64,000 nucleotides of DNA from Raphanus sativus. Taxonomy: Eukaryota; Streptophyta; Magnoliopsida; Brassicales; Brassicaceae. The stretch spans positions 2,356,001 to 2,420,000 of the forward strand of contig NC_079515.1 in the NCBI RefSeq assembly GCF_000801105.2, given 5' to 3'. This document shows positions 1-11,659 of this stretch, piece after piece. Under the pieces are notes generated by a model, which saw only the letters and a program-made list of their open reading frames with translations, did no database searches and was not told the DNA's origin. Each line of letters begins with the position of its first letter. The first letter of the stretch is position 1. Made by a program: the position numbers and the translations under genes.

Positions 1-232
1 AATAGTGTCATTTAAACATCTTTCGCATATTAAAAAATCAAAGTGGATTTATGTTTTTATTCGTTACATCTATCTAATCAATAGTATTTAGAATAAAAAA
101 TTATTTATAAAATAAATGTAATTTACAACTAATATTAAACTAAAAATAAATAAAATTATATTAAATTATAAAATGATACCTTTTGTTTAACAAAAAATGT
201 CAAAATGAAATTCTTCGTAAAACGAAGGAGTA
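1..232. mobile_element. AT-rich MITE-like repeat, cut by window start
   Basis: This AT-rich block holds the phrase TTATTTATAAAATAAATG and ends with ACGAAGGAGTA. The same kind of sequence recurs near 14.33, 20.19 and 22.72 kb, so it is a dispersed short family. The left end lies outside the window. No coding capacity is visible. Between 233 and 957 I see only unique AT-rich DNA with no supportable gene. Confidence 0.4.
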
Positions 233-957
233 AAGGCTTGCACTTCCTTTTATAGTGTTATTTCAACATTGTGAGTTTAATCATCACTTGGTCCTTCTTT
301 ATATGTAACTTACGATTTTTTTTTACTAATTTTTTCCTGGATATTGTTTAATTTAGTGTATTAATCTCTGTACTACTAAACTATTGTCACAAAAAGGGAA
401 TGCAATGTAGAGAAATCGGATTTGAAATTTATCGGAATGTGAATCCGCGTATAGTGGTGCATTTCTCCAAAAAAAACATAGCCGTTCAAAGTAGTTAAAA
501 AGGAAGTTCAAAGTAAGTAATATAGGACTAGTTGTCAAAATGAGTCGTTAATTAGTCTACTTGAAATATTGATAATGGGATTTTACTTCCCTACACATTT
601 TTCAACACTATTGTTTATTTTAATTTTAAATTAAGTATCACTAATAAATAACTTCTTATTTTGCGGCTTTTAATCCAATTGAGTCATATTCTGATTTTTA
701 TAAGCGTGACTACGGAGATTTTTCATCAGTTGAAATTTCCAAAACATTTGCGCATACATACAGTACTGCATACATATGGCAAACATATAGCTAACTGGTA
801 TCATAAGAGATTTTCCCAACAAAAGAGGAAAGACAACTGGTTATTATTAGAGATGCAACTCACTTCATATGGTTTTCGAATCTTTCTCTTACATGCAACA
901 CACGAGCAACTCACTTGATGTCCTCATAATACATAACCAAATCAAAAAAAATAAAAA

Positions 958-976
958 AATATATATATATATATAT
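958..976. repeat. (AT)n microsatellite
   Basis: A run of alternating A and T of about 18 bases just upstream of the TRIM array. Confidence 0.8.
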
Positions 977-994
977 TCAATTGGCAACGATCTA

Positions 995-2012
995 TGAGAG
1001 ATATTATATCCCAAATCGGGAATTCTAAGAGACATTAAATAATATATTAAAGGTTAGGATTAATCCACTAATCACTAGTTGATTTTAAGTTAAAAACTAA
1101 TAATAAATCTGAATCTAACATGATATCAAAGCTTAGATCTTAAATATCCTAAACCCCTAATTAATATTAACAATTCCCGACCGAGTTTATAAGTTGTAGT
1201 TAACCATTTTCGACCGGGTATAAATGTCGTAATTAATTTGCTCGACGAATATAGCTGTCTTAAAATTCTGAGATTTTTGGCCGATAAGAGCCATTATCTC
1301 GAGGAAGGATATTAGAGATATTATATCCCACATCGGAAATTCTAAGAGACATTAAGTAATATATAAAGAATTATGATCAATCCACTAATCACCAATTAAT
1401 TTTAAGTTAGAAGCCCATAATAAACCTGAATCTAACATGGTATCAGAGCTCATATCCTGAACACCCTAAACTTTTAACTAATATTAACCCTTCCCACCGG
1501 GTTTATATGTCGTAACTAATCCTACCCGACCGGATATAAAGGTCATAATTAACTTACTCGATCTAGTATAACCGTCTTAAAAGTATTAGGGATATTGCAT
1601 CCCCCATCGGAAATTCTAAGGGATATTAAGTAATATATAAAGGATTAGTGTAAATCCACTAATCGCCAATTGATTTTAAGTTGGAAGTCCATGAAACTTA
1701 TCATGGTATCAGAACGGACTCACATCCTCATCCATTAATCTATTCTGGACAGTGATCCGATCAATTCATTAGATGATGGTCCATAGAAAATTCAGTTCCT
1801 CGAAATTGCATAAAAATTAATTAAAGCATTGTTTTAAAAGGGGTATGATGGATTCCGCGAAATTAATGGTTATACGTACTATTATCTCGAGGAAGAGTGT
1901 TGGAGAAAAGATCTTACATCAGAAATATGAAAGAGACATTAATAATTAATATATAAAAGATTTAAACCATTCCACTAATTGATTTCAAGTTGGAATTCAA
2001 AAAAATTTATCA
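995..2012 (+). mobile_element. Tandem TRIM retrotransposon array (four LTRs)
   Basis: Four related copies of a 115-128-bp sequence lie head to tail at about 995-1120, 1310-1437, 1584-1703 and 1898-2012. Each begins like TGTTGGAGA or TATTAGAGA and contains AAATTCTAAGAGACATTAA-like and CCACTAATC motifs. The first three end in CA followed directly by a primer-binding site; that after copy 2 (1438-1449, TGGTATCAGAGC) matches initiator Met-tRNA perfectly. Copies 2 and 4 are preceded by a purine-rich tract (CTCGAGGAAG). No protein is encoded. Short LTRs, a Met-tRNA site, a purine tract and no genes define terminal-repeat retrotransposons in miniature. LTR-internal-LTR-internal-LTR tandems are known for TRIMs and point to recombination between copies. 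Copy 4 has a degenerate primer site. Confidence 0.8.
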
Positions 2013-3998
2013 ATTTCAAAGAGTTAGATCTGTGAATCAATGATTCTAAATCTGAGTGCGTAGTGAGTGAAAAAAAAACATGATCAGCTAAGTCAGCAAC
2101 CTATGTAATATATTTCTCTCATTTTTACAGGAAACAATACAAATTGAAGGCATGTTCGTGTACCATACTACATCATTTCATGTAGTCTGATATTTTAAAT
2201 TGTGCTAGAACTGATGGTGCATAGAAAGAGTGTCAATATCTATAGTGTCGATCTATCTATATGGTCAATGTCTATCTTTTTCAAGAGTTACGAAGCAAAA
2301 AAAGCTGTAGGAACGTTGTTTTAACCTAGAGAATTCACTAGAAATGTGACAGTATATACGAACAAAAGATTAGTACATGATGAACTGTTCGTCTTCAAAT
2401 GCTATGAATAGCAAGCCACTCGTCGAGGAAAGATATAATGCATTCGACAAAAATGAGCCGAGAGATATGAACCTTTATACGAATAAAAACGTTTCATACT
2501 AGTTCTTTAGCAAACAATATATTATTTTAACTAACTCGTTTTTTGTCCGAAAAAAATAAATATGTTAATACTTCTAGTTAGTATCAATTCTGGAGTTTCA
2601 GTAATATCCGATTTTATATTTATTGGTGTATTATGCTCGAAAAATAAACTATTAAGTTAATAACGGAAGGGGCTGTCATTGTTGATGGAGGACTTTGTAT
2701 GTTAAATGGCCATTGAATCTAGACTTGAAACTACTTTCGCCTGTCTCTTTCAGATATAACTTAATAATTCTTCGAGATGTTAGAAAATGAATTAAAAAAA
2801 CTTTTTGAATCTAAAGCCAAAGTTCTATCGAAATCTACAGCATATTATCGGTTATTTCAAATTTTCATCCCTCAACTACTAAAACACTACATTTCAGAAA
2901 GTCTAAAACTGTCAGAGGTTTGCTATCAAAACCAATCCATATGATTGGCGAAAAGAACAGCATAATACTTTCAATATTCAGACGGAAAACTTAGATTCTA
3001 ACTTATCTGCTAAACGTTTAGATTAGCCCAACATCGACTGGAGTCATCGTACATATAATTGTATTTTAGATTTAAAAGCAAAGACTATCGAAAAGCACTT
3101 AAAATAATATAATATCTATGTATACATATCTTCAAAAATATCGTCATCGCTGCCGTCATTTTCATATGCATTTTCAAGTGTAATCATTTTCATTTTAATC
3201 TTATCATATAAACCATGCATTCTCATGCGTTGTTGATTACTTTAAATAAGATAAGTTATGTATGTTACAGGTAAAAGTTATATGCAAAGGTGGTCCTGAG
3301 AACATACATGTCCTTGCATTAACCAACACACGTAAGCATACTCAAGATTTTGAACTTTGGACAGACGAAACATATGTTATATAGTTGCACAAAAAAAACA
3401 TATGTTATATAGTTTTAATGAAATTTATTAGATGGCCTTTTGGTACGTGTGTTATCTTTCACTACATCACCATAATATTTTTCGTTTTTCGGGGCTTTTT
3501 CATATGAATCATATTATTGCAAAACTTATTTAAACCAAAACGAACTGACAATATATGACATATATGAGGTGATGCGCAATAACAAGTGATGAATCTTGTG
3601 AGCGGTAAACCAGCTATCGAATAAAAACGAATCGAAGAACACAAAATTGATTGCAATGTGTGAAAATTAAAAACGTTAAATAGTTGGAATCGCAGGACTG
3701 CTCCGAAGGTGGTCTATCATTGGACGGTGAACTGCTGACAAGTGAGGCTCTGGATTTGGACACACTGGTAGCTTCGAAGTCACGGCCCATCTGAAAATCA
3801 AACCGCCGGTGTTCATTTGGAGTTGGAACTTAATTGTTTCCAAGTCTTCTTTCCCTCCTCCGATGTCTCTGCTAGCTTCTTTAGATTATTTGTTGCTGCC
3901 TTGCTGGTGTTGTTGTTGATTTCTCGTAAGCTAGAGCTGTCGTTACTACGGTTCACCGGAATTTTCTCCGTTCTCGATGTACTCAGATTCCTTTTTTG
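2013..3998. other. Intergenic, no gene seen
   Basis: AT-rich sequence without a supportable gene. The open frames here are short, lack homology I recognise and have no exon-like context. A less AT-rich patch at about 3690-3998 reads as an open frame of 77 codons running into the next element, but I recognise no domain in it. Confidence 0.5.
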
Positions 3999-4630
3999 CA
4001 GTATTTTGGAAACCGGATCGGGCCGGCCAATCGCATCGGTCCGACCGTGACTCGCTGAAGAAACCGAGTCCGGTTCGGTTTAAAATTCAGATTTGATAAA
4101 AACCAGTAAAATTGGCTGAAACCCGGTAAAACCGTGACTCGGTTTAATTTTAAAACCCGGTTATTAAAAAATTAACATATAATTAAGTGTTTTTAATTAT
4201 TACTAACTAAAATTTAATATTTTATAATTAGTGTTCAACTATCACTATTGATTGATTTTTTATTTTTCTAAGAAAAAATGTGAAAAATATATTTTTGACT
4301 CTCATATACTATTTTTATTTTACCATATTCTTAAAATTTAAAATATTAGTTGTAAAAATAAATAAATATGTTTGTTTTAGCTGTAAATCATTTGTTTTTT
4401 TTTTAATTTTTAGTTTATATAGTAATCAGATTTATATTTGTTGTTTATTTTGAGTTGATAAAAAAAGAATAGAGAAAATATTATATGTAAAAGTAAAGTT
4501 TATATAATATAAATATATAATTATATACATTTTTATATAAATAAAAATCATGGTTGACCGGTTGAACCGGTCTAACCAGTCAACCAGTAACTTCACCGAA
4601 TCGGTGTCTGGTCCGATTTTCAAAACATTG
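3999..4630. mobile_element. hAT-like non-autonomous element with terminal inverted repeats
   Basis: The left end (CAGTATTTTGGAAACCGG) and the reverse complement of the right end (CAATGTTTTGAAAATCGG) are matching inverted termini. Both subterminal zones are full of CCGGTT and AACCGG motifs. The flanking octamers CTTTTTTG and TCTTTTTG are similar, which would fit a decayed 8-bp target duplication of hAT elements. The interior is AT-rich and non-coding. Superfamily assignment is an inference from the duplication length and motif style. Confidence 0.55.
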
Positions 4631-5614
4631 TCTTTTTGGGAATCATTTATTAAATCAATATTAGCTTTAAAAAAAACGTCTAAATAGTTATTATGTATAG
4701 AACCAACACACATTTTAGGTGCCCCTATTATATTGTTAGTAGCATGGATTTAGGATTTTGTTTTTGAAAAAGGATTTTAAATCTTGATGCTATAATAGAT
4801 TAACTATATCAATAAACATTTTTAATAATGAATTCACTATTTTCTTTGTTTTGTATTGTTAAATATATTTTAATTTCTTTTTCAAAATGTGCAGTTCCAT
4901 CTGTTAACGTTGTTTCGGTTTTAAGGAAAAGGCATTTTCGTGTTTGGACAAAAAAGAAAAGGCATTTTCTTACTAAAATTCATTTTACTGGAATTGTTTA
5001 CGACATTCTTCACCGTATAACATGTTAAATTGCGGCGAATTTTTTTTAAAATGTAATATTATTATATAAGACAAATACCTGTATACATGGATGTATGTGA
5101 GCGTGTCCGTGTGTGGTTCTAGCTGGTTCCTTTGGAGTTGTGCCTACTAATGATGCCCACAAATATTCTTTGGCACATTGTTTATTGTTTTACAATTTGG
5201 CCTAATCACATAACTTATGAAAACCAAGTACCAAATTACCTTTTTATTTTAATTATTCTCATTAATCAGACTATGATATTTACCAACCAATTATCATGAG
5301 TTGAAGACTTACAAGTCTTGGAAGAAAAGATTTATTTCGGATTTACGTGGCCACGTGTCTGATATGCTTAATCCATTGGCTACAGTAATCCTCTTTTAAT
5401 ATTATCTAGACTTTAAAATGTACTTTACAGTGACTTACCCCAAATCGGAGACCGAGGAAAATTATGTTGAGCTTTGATGCACGTTTACAAGCCTATATAG
5501 AGTTTTATGCTAACGAAATGACGTTTAGTGTAAATTTAATTCGTATAGGGTCTTAATTTTAATATTTTAACTGGTACCAATCTAGATATATCAAGGTTTC
5601 TAAAAATGATGGTT
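4631..5614. other. Intergenic, no gene seen
   Basis: AT-rich unique sequence. Open frames are short and unrecognised. Confidence 0.5.
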
Positions 5615-5885
5615 TTAGAGCATCCTCAATGCAAAGAGCTTAAAATTGGGGTGCTTAAATTTTTATTTTTTTTTCGGATTAAAAAAATAAAAATTAAAAA
5701 AAAAAAGTAAATGAACCAATTGCAGGCCGCCACGTATTAGTGGGGCCCGCAAACAGTTTAAGCAACAGCAGATTTGAGATGCTTAAACAAGCACTTTTTC
5801 TTCTTCTCTTTCTTCTCTTTCCTTCTTTTTCTTAATTAAAAATGCTAAGCACTTCCCTAAGCACCTTGCATTGAGGATGCTCTTA
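5615..5885. mobile_element. Tourist/PIF-Harbinger-type MITE with TTA target duplication
   Basis: The element (5618-5882, 265 bp) has inverted termini GAGCATCCTCAATGCAA and TTGCATTGAGGATGCTC, perfect over 17 bp, and is flanked by TTA on both sides (5615-5617, 5883-5885). The interior contains T-rich and A-rich runs but no open frame. A 3-bp TTA duplication with short perfect termini is the hallmark of Tourist-like MITEs. Confidence 0.9.
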
Positions 5886-6190
5886 TTAAGTATAAACAAT
5901 TTACATGTAAACACAGAACCCAATATTTTCATAAATATTCAAATCTTAAATAATATAGTATAAACTTCTTTATTGACATTCAGTATATAAAAATTAGTCT
6001 TGTGATGGCGAATGATTATGATTAAATTATCTTCTTAAACATTTAAACTAAAGTAAGAACAACAATATAATGGATGTAGATCCCAATATTAAGCATTTAA
6101 CTTAAAGTAAGAACAACAATATTATGGATGTAGATCATCACAAGTCAGAGATGGCTTTTTTAGGCTCAAATATAACTGCTAAGAAAGACT
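5886..6190. other. Intergenic with short internal direct repeat
   Basis: Two near-identical phrases of about 35 bp, each containing AAAGTAAGAACAACAATAT and GGATGTAGATC, lie at about 6050 and 6104. No gene is visible. Confidence 0.5.
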
Positions 6191-6481
6191 GAGGGTGCAA
6201 CTGGAATGCATTTTTTTGGAATAGAAACTTCCTAAATGTTTAATTCTTTTTTATTCCACAAAATATTTACCAGTTGCAATTAAAAAAAGGAATGAGTATT
6301 CCATCTCATTCCATATTACTCCTTTCCATTCTAAAAAAAATTTCAACACTCTTTTGAAAAATCATTTGAGGTAAAAATAGTTTTGGAACAAATGGAATAC
6401 TAATTCCATTCCTTTAGATTCCACCAATTATCATTCCTTTAGTTCCACTTATTCTTTTTATTAACATCCAGTTACAGCCTC
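6191..6481. mobile_element. MITE with imperfect inverted termini
   Basis: The termini GAGGGTGCAACTGGA and (reverse complement of the right end) GAGGCTGTAACTGGA match at 13 of 15 bases. The interior consists of repeated GGAAT/ATTCC phrases on both arms, giving a foldback. No target duplication is evident. Confidence 0.6.
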
Positions 6482-6596
6482 AATCTATGATTCTTTATTC
6501 GTCCATTTGTATGTTTTGACAGTCGAAGTTTAAATATTCATAGTTGTCCAAACTTTTGGAACTTGCAAAAATGATTTTTAGTTAAAAATATTATTT

Positions 6597-6830
6597 TTAA
6601 AAGGATTTTTTTCTGGAGGTTTCTCCACCTACGCGGATCATTCTTCCGGGTCCGGTTAGACAGCGGTCCATTTTACATGGAAGAACTATACTTGGAGTGA
6701 GGATAAGGCCCAACACCCAGTACCACATTTGGTGATAGGGAAGAGGCAATTTTCCTCCAAGTGGTTCGAACTCAGAAGCATGACCATTGGCTCCAAAGAC
6801 TTTCAATCGACTTGAAATGTTTCCATAATT
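6597..6830 (-). mobile_element. SINE-like retroposon fragment
   Basis: Read on the minus strand, this block contains GAGTTCGAACC, a good RNA polymerase III B-box, near its 5' end and a short A-rich run at its 3' end. Its composition differs from the AT-rich surroundings. No convincing A-box was found, so it is either a 5'-truncated tRNA-derived SINE or another short retroposon. Confidence 0.35.
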
Positions 6831-8294
6831 TTAGATACTACAAATAAAATGTAGGATATGGTTTCGCAAAAACAAAAAAAAGTATGTTTATCAAGCATTG
6901 ATGACTATTTTTAATAGAGAAACTAGACCTGGACCTGTCCGATCGGGCGGGTATTAATTATGAGTTCTATTATATTGTAAAAATATTTGTTGCTAGTTTA
7001 TGATATATAATATATATAAACCATACTACAATTTTGACAAATTAGCAATATATTTGAGATCAATGAATTTAATATGGTTATTCAATTGTATATTAATTTT
7101 TATAAATTTGGATAATGTTATTTGTTATTTGTTTGTGCCAAAAAAAGAAAAGAAATAATGTTAATAGTTTAAAATGAGTTCGAATATTTTTAGGCAAAGT
7201 TATAAGTAACCACTATTAAGTGTAATATTATATCTATATTAATCATCTATCTCTATTATTACTTAGGATGTGAAATTTTAAATTTATTATGACATCATTC
7301 CCAGATCATAAAATATTAATTGATTTAATTAATTAATTAATATAAACTAATGGGGTTTTGTTTTCCAAAAGATCTATTATTATACCGATTTTTGGGTCAT
7401 TATTATTTAGTCAAATATTTTATAATTAATATAAACTAATGGAAATTATTAAACCAATTTAAAAATTTAGATATAACATGTTTACTCTTACGGTCGTTAT
7501 ATTTGTGATGAGCTGATTTTTAATTAATTCTATGAATTTTCATACATTTTACATTATGCATATAGATGACTGTGTGTTGACTTTTGATCTGAAACTATAA
7601 AAGTCGATGGTAACTATGATTGTGGTTGTTTAATATTGCAGGCGTAATGTTATCGGTAAAGGAAAACATGGCATAGTTGGAAGATGAAGTACATTGATCA
7701 TTTAATTATTAGTTTCCTTCATCGTAGTCTGTTAGCGTTAGTTTAGGAAAGTGTTAAAACGTGGAAAAGACATGAATTTTTTACGCAAAGACATTATTAA
7801 TTTTCAGTGGCATTTGCTTGTAAATAATAGGGAAAACTAAGGACATTTACATATATGTACTTTTATTTTAATAAAGTAGATGTGGTTTCCTAAAACAAAG
7901 ACATGTGTGGATCGAGGACAGATTATTTCTTCATATACACTCACTATTAGTATACTATCTGTTTTATAATAGTGAGTGTGTATCAAGACATTTACACACT
8001 TCACTCGCTTTATAGTGAAAACACGTGATATCCGTGGCATTTAAAAATATCTTTATATTATTGTAATGTTTAGATGTCTTCCTGTCTAAAAATGTATTAT
8101 TTACCTTAGATCACCATGCGCGGTCAGTCCAGACTAGGTTAGTTTAACCAGTGTAATTTACTTGGATCAGAGTTTGGATAGATAGGTATCTTCGGAAGAG
8201 AAGTTTCTTAAGTCTTAACTATAGAAGCTTAAAATCATGGTATCCCGAATCTATTTATATTTCTTACAAGCAGTATTTGAGAAACCGCTTATTA
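6831..8294. other. Intergenic, with one hairpin
   Basis: AT-rich with no supportable gene. An inverted repeat at 7935-7949 and 7967-7983 (ATACACTCACTATTA against TAATAGTGAGTGTGTAT) would form a stem of about 15 bp with a 17-nt loop, probably a MITE remnant. Confidence 0.5.
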
Positions 8295-9633
8295 TGTCTT
8301 AAGAACTTTATTTTTTTTGCTAAATTGTAAATATCATTGATGAAATGAATGTTTGGTTACAAAGTTAATTGGAACCATAATCTGCTTAACAGCTAATTTG
8401 ATCCTAGAGGCCGCAAAAAAATTAAAAAACCCCTAGAATACAAAGAGATTGAATCCAAACTTCTAGCAGGAGAGAGCTTGGAAAACAATAAGCAAAGATC
8501 AAGCATAGCAACAATGCAAGCACCCTAAACAAAGCCTTCATTGCTGAAACTGAACGGATCAGAAGAAGCAAGAGGAACAGCCAGGGAGGGTCAGTCGAGA
8601 ACTCACCGAAGTGACTCCGAGCAGGCATCGACGGAAGCGCCTGGCTTACGCCCCGGAGCTCCGCTGGAGGAGGACGCCGATCAACACACCTAGCTATCTC
8701 AACCGGGAGACAAAAGTTCAAGCCCGAGGCGATGCTGCTTACAAGGAAGCACAAGTTACGGTCAAGCGTAGACGGTACAAACAGGCTCCATCACCGTCCA
8801 CACGACACAAAAGATGCAGCTAAGACCCCGAGGAACACTAAGTCAGACAGTCGGAGCTTTGAAACAGAGAATGAAGCACAAAAGAAGGTTTGATTCTCCT
8901 TGAAAACATGCTTCCTAGCAAGCGGCAGAGCACTCCACCCAAAAGCAAGTGAGTCACCACATCGGATTGTCCTCAAACCCTAGCAGACGACATCGGCAGC
9001 AAGAAGGGAAGATCATCACACCACTGCAGGAAGTCATGGCTGTTGACACTTGAACTAACCGAGAAGAAGTCCCCGACGATACGCCTCAAAATCGTTTTTT
9101 CGACTTGGAACAAGTGAGGGGAACTTCTAACAAAGCAGCCGAAAGAGGAGACAAGGGATGACGGTGGAAGCAGCGAACTGGCCAGACCAGCGAAGGCAGC
9201 AAGGCTAGCTGTTCTGGCGAACCCTCCGGCGAGATCTGACCCAGATCCGCTCAAGGACAAACCCTAGATCTACAATCTTGACGACGCCGCCTTTCTGGAT
9301 CCGATTAACCACGACCTCGCCAACTCTCCGCGGAGCTGAAGACGCCCTCAGACTCCGGTTTAATCGTCAGATCCGGCCGCAACCCGACGAAAACAGAGAA
9401 GATGAAGCAAGGAGGAAGCGGGTAAACGAAGCTAGGAAAGGAAGAGGCTGGACACGAGGGAGACTAGGGTGGTGACCGACGGGAAGAGACCCTACGCCGG
9501 TCACCGGAGCGGAAGCACAGTGGTTGTACCGAGGAGGAGATGAGCGGAGAGGGAGAGAAGAAAAGAGAGAAAAGACTCTCTCACCTCTCTCTAAAGGCCG
9601 GTTGCGATTAATTATTTTGTCTTAAGAACTTTA
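8295..9633 (-). mobile_element. LINE-derived non-autonomous retroposon, complete with target duplication
   Basis: A 16-bp direct repeat (TGTCTTAAGAACTTTA) at 8295-8310 and 9618-9633 brackets a 1.3-kb GC-rich insertion. On the minus strand it ends in a poly(A) run (8311-8318 on the plus strand is T8) right against the duplication, so it was inserted by target-primed reverse transcription in minus orientation. The 5' half resembles the GC-rich leader of plant LINEs, and the 3' end is LINE-like (GATATTTACAATTTAGC before the A tail). Reverse transcriptase, zinc-knuckle and RNase H sequences are absent, which suggests an internal deletion derivative. The open frames inside (for example 95 codons at 8973-9260 minus) match no family I know. 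Confidence 0.75.
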
Positions 9634-10845
9634 ACATTTGAGTCTGATGAGCAAATTAAGTTGATATATTAACAAGTTGTCAAGTTGATGCGTTATTAAT
9701 TAGGTCGGCGTCGTGTAGTAGTAGGTTTTTATTGTACATCTAAATGTACAAAAAGGAGGTGTAGTGATATATAATTAACTACAACACTTTGGGCTAGCGT
9801 GGCTGCGTGGGGTATTTTAGAGAGTGGTCCTATATTTAATAATTCTCATTTAGTTTGTTTATTACCTTCGTATACGTTCGAATAAGTCATGCTACAGTAA
9901 AATATAAGGAACATCAACTCTACAAAGAGCTTAACAAGCCAATTATCCGCCATTACTATAATATTGCATGTCAATATTACTTCTATTTAATTTTAGGACA
10001 TTCTAGTAGTCGTCATCCAATTGAAATCGTGCATGAAGAAGACTTGAGAGCTTTCAAGTACTTGAGTGAGATTATACCAAAGATCGCTGTTATGTATATC
10101 GAATCATTGAAGTTATACATATCCACTGGTCCTTTTGATATTTAATTACAGACTTTGAAAACAAAAATCGATTAGATGTATGATACGTACATTTCAACTT
10201 TTGTCTTCTGATACGCGTCATAAACAAATCAAGTTCATATACACGATAAAAATTATATAGTTATTATACGTTAAGATCTGTGGTTTAAACCTCTTTTCGT
10301 ATATCATTCTCTTACATTCACTGGACAAAAATCTATGGTTTAAACAACTTTAGTATTTCTATATTTATTTATTTATGTGTAATTATTGTCATTTAGGGAT
10401 ATTTATTTAACTAATAATAATTGATATTTACATAGTACTCTAACTTATTCATCATCAAGAAAATAGAGTATTATAATAATGGAAACTCTGGAGCTTTTTT
10501 GGTAAAAATGTTAAAACTCTAGAACTTTGATGACCATAAAACAAATTCTGCAATGCCTTTTGGTAAAATGAAATTGAACTCTTTTTTATGGTCAGAAAAG
10601 AACATAAATAAATAAGAAGGAAGTGGAGAAATTAAAAAGGAAAAAGAAGCTGTAGCGCAAATACATATATTATTGGCAACTTGTTTGTAATAATAAGAAC
10701 CCCAAACCCATAAAAGGAAATGAATAAACACAATCAAAAAACGGAAACAGAGTTAATAGTTACACACAGAGATGGAAAGTCAGCGGGTCAACTTTAAAAC
10801 TCAGTGCTTCAGATTAAGTGCTAAGTGATAGTAGTAATTAACTAT
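9634..10845. other. Intergenic, no gene seen
   Basis: AT-rich. An open frame at 9855-10145 has no family I recognise and lacks a convincing start, so I do not call it a gene. Confidence 0.45.
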
Positions 10846-11111
10846 TACTCCCTCCGTCCCATTTTAATTGGTGTTTTAGGATTTTTATTTTGTCCCATTT
10901 TAAATGATGTTCTCAATAATTTAAGTAGAATTTAATATGGTTTGAATTTTATGACCAATTATAAAATGCTGTACTTTTTTATTATTAGTTAAACTAGTTT
11001 TATTTAATGTATTTTTATGTTACCAAGATAAATTACATAAAAATATATATGTGTTTTCTTAATCTATGTGTAATAACCTAAAACATAACATAAAATAAGA
11101 CAGAGGGAGTA
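10846..11111. mobile_element. Stowaway/mariner-type MITE
   Basis: The element (10848-11109) begins CTCCCTCCGTCCC and ends with the matching inverted end GACAGAGGGAG, flanked by TA on both sides. This is the common CTCCCTCCGT family of plant Tc1/mariner MITEs. Non-coding. Confidence 0.85.
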
Positions 11112-11659
11112 TTTCCTACATAGTCCTTTAATTAACTGATATTTTAACTGGACGGCATCTTTCTCTACGTCTAGACTTCTAGTATCATTAACTAAAGACG
11201 ACAGCGTGTTTTCTTTTTTGAGCATCAAGTAACAAAATTAACCAAAAAAATTAGTTTTTCTTTTATCAGTTTTATTCTAGACCTAGTGTTCATCTTATAG
11301 CACATAGTTTCATGTTTTTAATTACAGGATAGAGTAGTTTATGCTACTAGATTAGTTTTTACTAACTAATTCTATTTTTCACCTAAAATCTAACTAAATG
11401 AATTTATAACTAAAGACAATATACTAACTTTCTTTTTCTTTCTCGCGAGATTAAACCACAACCACAATAAAGTGGTGGGCCCTTGTATTTTTTTTTAATT
11501 TTCTTCCTCCTCTTAAGCTTTGCATCCTTTTTTCTAAAATGAAATTTGTTTAGAAAATTCAAATCTGATTCTTAAATTTTTTTTTTCTCAATTTTCTTTT
11601 ATGAAATCGTTTTCTCCATTACTCGATCTATCTTTTGAGATCAGTGAAGGTGCATCTCC
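11112..11659. other. Intergenic, no gene seen
   Basis: AT-rich with poly(T) tracts at about 11490 and 11580. No coding evidence. Confidence 0.45.

Noticed and set aside
3817..4050. Hydrophobic 77-codon open frame
   Set aside because: It runs into the inverted terminus of a transposon and has no recognised homology or exon context.
8422..9475. Overlapping GC-rich open frames on both strands, looking like a small gene cluster
   Set aside because: They all lie inside a retroposon with poly(A) and a 16-bp target duplication, and none matches a protein family I know.
9855..10145. 96-codon open frame
   Set aside because: No recognised family, AT-rich codons and no convincing start codon; probably chance.
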